Source: DAIOFH01 sp036745875 | GTDB taxonomy: Bacteria; Planctomycetota; SZUA-567 | Direction: 5' to 3' | Length of the DNA: 9,565 nucleotides | Assembly: GCA_036745875.1 (NCBI GenBank) | Contig: DAIOFH010000147.1 | Coordinates: forward strand, 1-9,565 | Part shown: positions 1-6,210 of the stretch, piece by piece | Numbering within the stretch: the stretch's first letter is position 1 | How the letters are laid out: each line of letters opens with the position of its first letter | Program-made: the position numbers and the translations under genes | Notes under the pieces: generated by a model | Seen by the model: only the letters and a program-made list of their open reading frames with translations | What the model was told of the DNA's origin: nothing | Databases searched by the model: none

Positions 1-30
1 AAAAGATCACAAAGGAAATAAATTTAAATT

Positions 31-59
31 TTGAAAATAATTGTAAATTGTTATATATT
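31..59 (+). promoter_or_regulatory. Candidate sigma-70 promoter, distal
   Basis: TTGAAA at 31-36 (5 of 6 to TTGACA), a 17-base spacer, then TATATT at 54-59 (5 of 6 to TATAAT). Spacing is ideal, but the surroundings are very AT-rich, so chance matches are likely. It would give a leader of about 150 bases before the epimerase start. Confidence 0.3.
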
Positions 60-124
60 GGCGTGATATGGTTTTATGAGTTGATTTTTTATAATTCTTT
101 TTTGATGGAAAATAATTTATTGTG

Positions 125-153
125 TTGCAAAAGTAATCATCGTCAAGTATATT
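125..153 (+). promoter_or_regulatory. Candidate sigma-70 promoter, proximal
   Basis: TTGCAA at 125-130 (4 of 6), a 17-base spacer, then TATATT at 148-153 (5 of 6). It would start transcription near 160, about 58 bases before the GTG start of the first operon gene. The -35 box is weaker than that of the distal candidate, but the position is more conventional. Confidence 0.3.
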
Positions 154-217
154 CGACTCAAGAAAGTTACATTTGTTTTACAGCCTCATCCTTTATATTC
201 GCTTTGGGAGAGCCGCC

Positions 218-892
218 GTGCCTGTCATTCCATCATTGGCATCAGCCGATTCTTTAGCGTTTAGAGACGAAATAGGTCGTATCTCCGGCATACCTCGCCT
301 GCATCTTGATATTGAAGATGGTACTTTTGTGCCAAACATCACTTTTGGCATGCAAACAGTTCGCGCTGTGGCCGACACTACCAACGCGGATCTCGATGCG
401 CACCTGCTCGTCCAATTCCCGCATGACTATATTAAGTCGCTGGCTCGCTTCGGGGTGAAACACCTCGCCGTTCATTATGAGGCGCTAAGGTATCCTCTCG
501 ACACACTCGCAACCATACGCAAGGCAGGGATGAAAGCTGGTCTGGCGCTCAATTTCATCACCGCCGCAGAGGCTCTTCGACCCTTTGCCGATTCTCTCGA
601 TTATGTGCTTATCATGACCGCCGAGCCCGATGGCCATGGCCAGACTTTTCGGTCAAGAATGTTGGGAAAAATTGAAGCCGCCCGACGTTTGTTGCCGTCA
701 TCCGCTTCGGTGTGGGCGGACGGGAATATTGGCTTCGATACAATAATGGATGTCGCGCGCGCGGGAGCAGACACAATAATCGCGGGGCGCGCCATTTGGA
801 GTGAGAAGGATCCTGTTGCGGCGTGGCATGATCTTGAGGAGCTACTGAACAAAAATTCAAAAGTAGGGTCTGCAGCGCTTATTCATCAATAA
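218..892 (+). CDS. Pentulose-5-phosphate 3-epimerase, Rpe family, SgcE-like
   Basis: This is a TIM-barrel epimerase of the ribulose-phosphate 3-epimerase family, which interconverts ketose phosphates at C3 (ribulose-5-P/xylulose-5-P in Rpe) in the cytoplasm. The GTG at 218 is preferred over the upstream ATG at 173: GGGAG sits 7 bases before it, and the resulting 224-residue protein starts MPVIPSLASAD, matching the family N-terminus. Family metal ligands are visible as H29 and D31 (HLDIED), H62 (DAHLLV) and D168 (WADG). The VPNITFG and AGADTIIAGRAIW segments are also typical. The usual phosphate-loop motif PGFGGQ reads PDGHGQ (137-142). From memory, the signature HLDIED plus EPDG-x-GQ resembles E. 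coli SgcE more than housekeeping Rpe, so the substrate may be a related ketose phosphate. It is the first gene of the operon, 65 bases before the kinase. The family is confident; the substrate is not. Confidence 0.9.
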   Translation: MPVIPSLASADSLAFRDEIGRISGIPRLHLDIEDGTFVPNITFGMQTVRAVADTTNADLDAHLLVQFPHDYIKSLARFGVKHLAVHYEALRYPLDTLATIRKAGMKAGLALNFITAAEALRPFADSLDYVLIMTAEPDGHGQTFRSRMLGKIEAARRLLPSSASVWADGNIGFDTIMDVARAGADTIIAGRAIWSEKDPVAAWHDLEELLNKNSKVGSAALIHQ

Positions 893-957
893 AACCCCAT
901 GTTCAAATAACCTTTTGTATGCTTCGCATTAAACGATATCTTTTAGAGGAGAATTTT

Positions 958-2499
958 ATGCAGGTGCATCTTGGTATCGATATAGGCACCAGCGCGGTCA
1001 AGGCGGTTTTATTGGCTGAAAGGGGAGAGGTGGTTGGTGAAGGATCTTGTGCCCTCAACTTTACCGTTCCTTCTCCCGGATTCGCCGAACAAAACCCCAA
1101 CGATTGGTGGGAGGGCACGAGAAGTGCCGTAAACCAGGCAATGTCTTCCGGTGTTCAATCAATTGAGATTGCCGGAATTGGCGTGTCGGGACAAATGTTG
1201 GGAAGCGTCCTGATGGATAAAAACGGCGACGCCGACGAGCACTGCATCATTTGGATGGACCAACGCGCAGCCAAGCAACGCGACAGGGTTGAAAAGACCA
1301 TCGGGCTTGACCGTATTCTCGATCGGACCGCAAATTATCCACTTGTCAGCCTATGGGCTCCCAAGCTCCTATGGTTAAGGGAAAATGACCCGGAGGCATA
1401 TAGCCGAATCCACCAGATACTCTTTCCCAAAGACTATCTGAAATTTCGACTGACCGGTGAATACGATGTCGACGTAACCGATGCCGCCGGCACAATGCTC
1501 TTTGATACGGCAAAGCGGACATGGGATAAGGAACTATTCCATGCCCTCGATGTAGATCCCGCTTTTGTTCCCGACAGAACTTCGGAATCAATTGAAGTTA
1601 TCGGCAGGGTCAGCAAAGATGCGGCAACATTTCTTGGCATACCGGCTGGAATTTCGGTCGTGGCTGGCGGAGGCGATCAAATGTGCGGCGCCGTCGGCTT
1701 GGGTGTTGTGCGTGAAGGAGCGGTATCTTCCACCATCGGCACTTCCGGTTGTGTATTTACGCAAAGTGCGAGTTGCGTGATTGACCGGGAACCCCGCGCC
1801 TTGCTTTCGTATTGCCATAGCGTCCCCGATACTTGGTGTCTGTATGGCTGCACGCTGGCTGCGGGAGGTGCGTATCAGTGGTTGCGCAACAGCATTTTTA
1901 AAAATGAGAATGTCGCATGGGATACAGGCGGCCAAAATATTTACACCTTCATGGATTCATGTGCCACTCGCTCCAGGCCGGGCTGCGAAGGCCTGGTATT
2001 CCTGCCTTATCTGAGCGGCGAGCGCACGCCTCATCCTGATCCGAACGCGCGAGGAGTGTTCTTTGGGTTATCCCAGCGCCATGGTGTCGGGGACATTTGC
2101 CGCTCCGTCATGGAGGGCGTTGTATTCAGCCTTCGTGATACTGTTGAAATCTTCCGTGAACACGGCATTGGGGTGGAAAGGGTGTATGCGGCGGGTGGTG
2201 GAGCCGCGAGTCCATTGTGGCTGCAAATGCAGGCGGATATTTTCGGTGCCACTGTAAGTGTCAATAGCGTCCAGGAAGCTCCGGCAGTCGGCGCCGCATT
2301 ATTGGCGGCGGTTGGTTCGGGCATGTATGCCAATGTTGAGGAAGCGTCAAGGGACGTTAGCAAGGTAATACGGGAATGCGAACCCGACCCCAGAAATGTA
2401 GAACTCTACAATGACTATTACCAGACATACACCGGTCTTTATCCCACCCTGCGTTCCCTTTATGCGTCCCAAGCCGGTCTTGTCGACAAATGGCATTAA
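958..2499 (+). CDS. FGGY-family carbohydrate kinase, xylulokinase-like (XylB branch)
   Basis: This is an ATP-dependent sugar kinase of 513 residues, the usual xylulokinase length. The ATG at 958 is chosen because AGAGGAG lies 6 bases upstream and the N-terminus then begins MQVHLGIDIGTS; an in-frame ATG at 919 would add 13 atypical residues. Visible motifs are the DIGTSAVK phosphate loop (8-15), WMDQRA (99-104), PKDYLKFRLTG (157-166), GGGD (237-240, D240 the expected catalytic base), TIGTSG (259-264), LPYLSGERTPHPDPNARG (349-366) and an AAGGGA adenosine motif (411-416). In E. coli XylB, as I recall it, Met77-His78 and Asp233-Asn234 line the sugar pocket. Here they appear as M80-L81 and D240-Q241, so the histidine is lost and the substrate may not be D-xylulose. 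Neighbouring genes support phosphorylation of a ketopentose that feeds the epimerase. The gene lies 50 bases before the peptidase gene. The fold is certain; the substrate is open. Confidence 0.9.
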   Translation: MQVHLGIDIGTSAVKAVLLAERGEVVGEGSCALNFTVPSPGFAEQNPNDWWEGTRSAVNQAMSSGVQSIEIAGIGVSGQMLGSVLMDKNGDADEHCIIWMDQRAAKQRDRVEKTIGLDRILDRTANYPLVSLWAPKLLWLRENDPEAYSRIHQILFPKDYLKFRLTGEYDVDVTDAAGTMLFDTAKRTWDKELFHALDVDPAFVPDRTSESIEVIGRVSKDAATFLGIPAGISVVAGGGDQMCGAVGLGVVREGAVSSTIGTSGCVFTQSASCVIDREPRALLSYCHSVPDTWCLYGCTLAAGGAYQWLRNSIFKNENVAWDTGGQNIYTFMDSCATRSRPGCEGLVFLPYLSGERTPHPDPNARGVFFGLSQRHGVGDICRSVMEGVVFSLRDTVEIFREHGIGVERVYAAGGGAASPLWLQMQADIFGATVSVNSVQEAPAVGAALLAAVGSGMYANVEEASRDVSKVIRECEPDPRNVELYNDYYQTYTGLYPTLRSLYASQAGLVDKWH

Positions 2500-2549
2500 T
2501 TGATAATAAAAATAAACTCTTATTCTCTTCTTTGCATTGGAGGAAACAA

Positions 2550-3638
2550 ATGGATTACAAATCTCTGCTCAAGGAATTTATGGGTAAATTTGCTCCATCA
2601 GGATATGAAAAGGAAATGGCATATTGCTTTCGGGACACACTGAACCAATTGGCCGATGACGTGCAAATCGACAGGATCGGAAATGTCATTGCCCGCTTCG
2701 ACGGGACAGATCCAGCTGCACCCACTGTCATGGCATTTGCGCATCTGGACCAGCTTGGGTTTATAGTCAGGAAAGTCGAGGATGACGGCTATATTCAGGT
2801 CGACCGCCTGGGCGGCATTCCGGAAAAAGTGCTTCCCGGGCTGAATATACGGATCCTTACCCGTACCGGCAGTTATATCGACGGCGTGTTCGGCAACAAG
2901 TCCCATCATGCGGCGGCGGCCGAGGACAAGTACAAGGTAGACCCTGTAACTTCGTTGTTTATTGATATCGGAGCCGGGAGCGCCGAGGAAGTCAAGACCA
3001 AGGGAATCGACGTCGGTTGTCCCGTCACCTACCTTCCCTATGCACAGGATTTGTGCGGAGATTATGTCAGTGGCACCGCCATTGATGACCGTGGCGGATT
3101 GTTGTCCTTGGTCGTCGCGGCCAATCGTTTTAAAATGGAACGGCCAAAATCGACGGTATACCTGGTTGGAACGGTATGGGAAGAGTTCAATCTGAGAGGG
3201 GCAATGATAGCTGCCCGCACTTGTAAACCAGACATCAGCATCAGCCTTGATGTTGTACTGGCCGGCGATACACGCGATTTACACACCCGTTACGATGTCG
3301 CCTGCGGCAAGGGGCCGGCAGTCATCCTCTACAGCTTCCACGGACGCGGAACTCTGAACGGGACACTGCCGCACCAGGGACTTGCCGAACTTGCTGAACG
3401 CACCGCAGTGGAGGACGGTATTCCTCTCCAGAGATTCGCGTCGTTGGGCATTCTTACCGATTCTTCCTATGCGCAACTCGAGGGGTACGGGTTGGCCGCC
3501 ATTGAGCTTGGCTATCCGGCGCGGTACACCCATACGCCTACGGAAGTGGCGAATATCGGTGATATTGAAAAGTTGGGCCATCTTTTGGCAGGGATGGTGA
3601 TTCGGCTTGATTCCGACTTTTCGCTGAACCGCTATTGA
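2550..3638 (+). CDS. M42-family metallopeptidase (FrvX/SgcX/YpdE-like)
   Basis: This cytoplasmic di-metal aminopeptidase family usually forms large tetrahedral complexes that trim short peptides; members are often misnamed endoglucanases or cellulases. The ATG at 2550 follows TTGGAGG at good spacing, giving 362 residues, a normal family length. All expected metal and catalytic residues are visible: H65 and D67 (AHLDQLGF), D179 (TAIDDRGG), the E211-E212 pair (EEFNLRGA), D234 (SLDVVLAGDT) and H328 (YTHTPTEV). These positions nearly coincide with those I recall for the archaeal TET enzymes, so the protein is probably active. Residues from about 80 to 160 would be the inserted PDZ-like domain typical of M42. 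It is embedded between two sugar kinases and ends only 13 bases before the next start. In E. coli, the M42 genes sgcX and frvX are also found in carbohydrate clusters. What it cleaves in this pathway is unknown. Confidence 0.9.
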   Translation: MDYKSLLKEFMGKFAPSGYEKEMAYCFRDTLNQLADDVQIDRIGNVIARFDGTDPAAPTVMAFAHLDQLGFIVRKVEDDGYIQVDRLGGIPEKVLPGLNIRILTRTGSYIDGVFGNKSHHAAAAEDKYKVDPVTSLFIDIGAGSAEEVKTKGIDVGCPVTYLPYAQDLCGDYVSGTAIDDRGGLLSLVVAANRFKMERPKSTVYLVGTVWEEFNLRGAMIAARTCKPDISISLDVVLAGDTRDLHTRYDVACGKGPAVILYSFHGRGTLNGTLPHQGLAELAERTAVEDGIPLQRFASLGILTDSSYAQLEGYGLAAIELGYPARYTHTPTEVANIGDIEKLGHLLAGMVIRLDSDFSLNRY

Positions 3639-3651
3639 AAGGACGCCAATA

Positions 3652-5160
3652 ATGGCCTATTTTCTGGGAATAGACATCGGGACGTTTGAGTCAAAAGGCA
3701 TGCTTATCGATGAGGACGGCGTATGCATCGCTACCCATGCCGTTTCGCATCAAATGCAGTCCCCAAAACCCGGTTTTGCCGAACATGATGCCGAGAAGGA
3801 TTGGTGGGGGGATTTTTGCCAGATTGCGAAAGCGCTTGTGGCCATGTCCGGCGTGGAGCCATCCGCGATTGCCGGGGTAGGGGCCAGCGCCATTGGTCCC
3901 TGCTGCCTTCCCGTTGACAAGGAACTGCGCCCTCTGCGAAAGGCTATCCTTTATGGCGTGGATGTTCGCGCCGAACGCCAGATCGAGCGTCTCAACCAGG
4001 AGCTGGGAATCGACTACATACTGGAAAAGTACGGAAATCCCATTACTTCGCAATCGATCGGCCCCAAGATCCTCTGGATCAAGGAAAATGAACCGGAGGT
4101 GTATGCGGCGGCTTACAAATTCCTTACCGCATCAAGCTATCTGGTCGCCAAGCTGACGGGAAAATATTGCATCGACCGCTACACGGCCGCATATTTTACC
4201 CCCATGTACGACCTGGTCGCGGACGATTGGGACTATGCCAACCTGGTTCAGTTTTGCCGTCCGGAACAGTTGGCCGAATGCCGTTGGGCGGATGAACTGG
4301 CAGGACACATCAGTGTGCGTGCTGCCGCCGAGACCGGCCTTGCCGAAGGCACTCCCGTGGTGGTCGGCACGGCGGATGCCGCTGCCGATGCCATCGGGGT
4401 GGGCGTATCCAATCCGGGCGACATGCTGCTTATGTTCGGTTCATCCGTCTATATGATCCACATAGTTCCCAAGCTGACAACCGACCGGCGTTATTGGGCC
4501 GGACCATTCCTTTTTAAAGACACCTACATGGTGGCTTCCGGCATGTCCACCACGGGTACGCTGACCCGGTGGTTCCGTGACCAGTTTGCGCCAGATCTGT
4601 TGGAACGGCAAAAATGGGGGGAGGGCGATGCCTACGCCCTTCTCGCCAATGAGATCGCCGGCGTGCCTCCAGGTTCGGAGGGGCTTATTGTCCTGCCTTA
4701 TTTGAGTGGCGAGCGCACCCCGATAAACGATCCACTGGCCAAGGGCATGATTTTTGGACTAATGTTGCATCATACGCGGGCGCATGTCTATCAAGCCTGC
4801 CTGGAAGGCGTTGGTTATGGAGTGGCGCAACATTTCCGTGGCTATGCGGAAATTGGTATGAAAACGGAAAAGGTGGTTGCAGTGGGCGGCGGCACGAAGA
4901 ACCCGAAATGGATGCAGATTATCGCCGACATTTCGGGAAAAGAGCTTCAATTGGGCGGAGTGTTTGGCGCTTCATTTGGCGATGCACTGCTGGCCGCCCT
5001 TGGCGTCGGTCGTTTTGCCTCGGTCGCCGATTTGGGCCGCCTCGTCACCTTTAACGGCACAGTCACACCGAATTACGACAATTCGAAAATATACCAACCG
5101 AAGCTGGCTATCTATACGGAACTTTATGAGCGCAACAAGGATCTTATGCACCGGATGTAA
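3652..5160 (+). CDS. Second FGGY-family carbohydrate kinase, divergent
   Basis: This is a 502-residue FGGY sugar kinase. The ATG at 3652 has AAAGGA 8 bases upstream, overlapping the stop of the peptidase gene. Motifs include GIDIGTFESKG (6-16), GFAEHD and DWW (41-52), GTADAAADAIGVG (239-251, D242 the likely catalytic base), MFGSS (261-265), LPYLSGERTPINDPLAKG (348-365) and VGGGTKNPKW (411-420). It is clearly not a recent copy of the kinase at 958: the sugar-pocket segment corresponding to SGQM-L reads SAIG-P, WMDQRA is replaced by YGVDVRA, and TIGTSG by MFGSS. Those differences suggest another ketose or polyol substrate. Automatic annotation would probably say xylulokinase, which overstates what the sequence shows. 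It follows the peptidase by 13 bases and precedes the phosphatase by 38, so it is almost surely in the same transcript. Kinase activity is well supported by motifs; the substrate is not. Confidence 0.88.
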   Translation: MAYFLGIDIGTFESKGMLIDEDGVCIATHAVSHQMQSPKPGFAEHDAEKDWWGDFCQIAKALVAMSGVEPSAIAGVGASAIGPCCLPVDKELRPLRKAILYGVDVRAERQIERLNQELGIDYILEKYGNPITSQSIGPKILWIKENEPEVYAAAYKFLTASSYLVAKLTGKYCIDRYTAAYFTPMYDLVADDWDYANLVQFCRPEQLAECRWADELAGHISVRAAAETGLAEGTPVVVGTADAAADAIGVGVSNPGDMLLMFGSSVYMIHIVPKLTTDRRYWAGPFLFKDTYMVASGMSTTGTLTRWFRDQFAPDLLERQKWGEGDAYALLANEIAGVPPGSEGLIVLPYLSGERTPINDPLAKGMIFGLMLHHTRAHVYQACLEGVGYGVAQHFRGYAEIGMKTEKVVAVGGGTKNPKWMQIIADISGKELQLGGVFGASFGDALLAALGVGRFASVADLGRLVTFNGTVTPNYDNSKIYQPKLAIYTELYERNKDLMHRM

Positions 5161-5198
5161 ATATTCGGAATAATACTTTCGTACAGGAGTATTTCACG

Positions 5199-6014
5199 AT
5201 GAGTATGCCAAGTAATTCAGCCGCTTCCTGGCTTTTTTGTACCGATGTGGATAATACGCTCTTACGTACCGGTTTTCCGGTATTGCCAAAAGTAGCGGAT
5301 GCCATGAACCGTTTTCGCGCCGCAGGTGGGCTTCTGGCGCTTTGCACCGGCAGGGCGCTCCAGTCCACCAGGAAACTGGCGGCAGACCTGAAAATTTCAA
5401 CTCCATGCATTTTGTATAGTGGCGCTGTGCTCTTTGACTTTGTCAAGGACTCGGTTGTACATGTGACCACGCTTCCCGCAGATATAAAGGACGTGATATC
5501 GCGTCTCATAAAAACGTGCCCAGGCATAAGCGTCCAGGCCTATACTTTGGAGAGGGTGTACCTGATTCAGGAAACTCCGTTGTTGCGAGAAAGAGGCATT
5601 CAGGAAGAGCTGGAAGACAAGACGACAAGTGTAGAAGACATCAAGGGCGATATCATAAAACTGGTACTGACCCATCCGGAACCGCGGCAACTACAAGTCG
5701 CCGCCGACAACTGCTTTGACGAGCGGCATTACTTTGCTTTTTCCAGTCGGCGTTTTGCCGAGGTAGTAGCGAAAGGCTATGATAAGGGTAACGGCCTTCG
5801 ATTGCTGGCGGCAAAGTTAGGGATACCGATGGAGAGAACTTTCGCTGCCGGAGACGCCATGACCGATGCCGCCATGTTCGATGTATGTGGCTATTCGTTC
5901 TCTCCAGAAAACGCTCCGGAGGAAGTTAAGGCACTCTGTGATATGGTTGTTCCCTCCTGCGCAGATGGAGGCATGGCTGTCGCATTCGATCTTGTTATCG
6001 ATCGAATGAGATGA
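5199..6014 (+). CDS. HAD-superfamily hydrolase, subclass IIB (Cof-like phosphatase)
   Basis: This is a 271-residue HAD enzyme, the usual length for Cof-type sugar phosphatases, which hydrolyse phosphate esters of small metabolites using a nucleophilic aspartate and Mg2+. The ATG at 5199 has AGGAG 9 bases upstream; an ATG two codons later is less well spaced. All four HAD motifs are visible: TDVDNT (nucleophile D16, general acid D18), LCTGR with T50, the lysine motif YDKGNGL with K196, and GDAMTDAAMF with D219 and D223. The segment between motifs II and III (about 80-190) is the alpha/beta cap of subclass II. The final motif reads GDAMTD instead of the more usual GDxxND, a mild departure. It is the last gene before the terminator at 6078. 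A role in draining or proofreading sugar phosphates made by the two kinases is inference; substrates of this family cannot be read from sequence. Confidence 0.87.
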   Translation: MSMPSNSAASWLFCTDVDNTLLRTGFPVLPKVADAMNRFRAAGGLLALCTGRALQSTRKLAADLKISTPCILYSGAVLFDFVKDSVVHVTTLPADIKDVISRLIKTCPGISVQAYTLERVYLIQETPLLRERGIQEELEDKTTSVEDIKGDIIKLVLTHPEPRQLQVAADNCFDERHYFAFSSRRFAEVVAKGYDKGNGLRLLAAKLGIPMERTFAAGDAMTDAAMFDVCGYSFSPENAPEEVKALCDMVVPSCADGGMAVAFDLVIDRMR

Positions 6015-6077
6015 TAATTGATAGCACTCATCTCCGGATTCTTCATCGCTAATAGTTTGCCGGGGAGTATTCTAGAG

Positions 6078-6115
6078 TCCGCCAACGGCCATAAAGCCTT
6101 GGCGGATTTTCTTTT
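6078..6115 (+). terminator. Rho-independent terminator of the sugar operon
   Basis: TCCGCCAA (6078-6085) pairs perfectly with TTGGCGGA (6099-6106). An inner GGC/GCC pairing follows a single unpaired C, around the loop CATAAA (6090-6095). The stem is followed directly by TTTTCTTTT (6107-6115). It lies 64 bases after the HAD stop codon. Read on the minus strand, the hairpin is not followed by T residues, so it serves the plus-strand operon rather than the converging activator gene. Confidence 0.88.
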
Positions 6116-6198
6116 AGTGCAGGGCTTTTACATGACATTTGGATAATATATCAGCCAATTGGTTTTGGAATTCAAGGGATATAGGTCTATTAGAATCC

Positions 6199-6210
6199 GG
6201 TAGCGCTACC
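6199..6210. promoter_or_regulatory. Perfect palindrome GGTAGCGCTACC, LacI-operator-like
   Basis: A perfect 12-base palindrome with a central CG overlaps the stop codon of the activator gene (minus-strand TAG at 6206-6208). Palindromes of this shape are typical operators of LacI-family sugar regulators. The position, at the 3' ends of convergent genes, is odd for an operator, and about two perfect 12-base palindromes are expected by chance in a window this size. Its function is doubtful. Confidence 0.25.

Larger units (their letters stand above)
1..217. other. AT-rich leader upstream of the sugar operon
   Basis: This stretch is strikingly AT-rich compared with the genes that follow and holds no convincing gene. 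An open frame from 48 runs into the epimerase gene in another phase and has no family resemblance. The region contains two candidate sigma-70 promoters, listed separately. I checked each GG pair on the plus strand for a GC 10 bases downstream and found no sigma-54 -24/-12 element, so the activator encoded at 6206-8299 has no visible promoter to act on here. The end of any gene further left is not visible. Confidence 0.6.

Noticed and set aside
48..257. 69-residue open frame in the leader
   Set aside because: It overlaps the epimerase start in another phase, lies in AT-rich DNA, has no convincing ribosome binding site and resembles no family.
6078..6106. Bidirectional terminator shared with the activator gene
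   Set aside because: On the minus strand the stem is not followed by a T-run.
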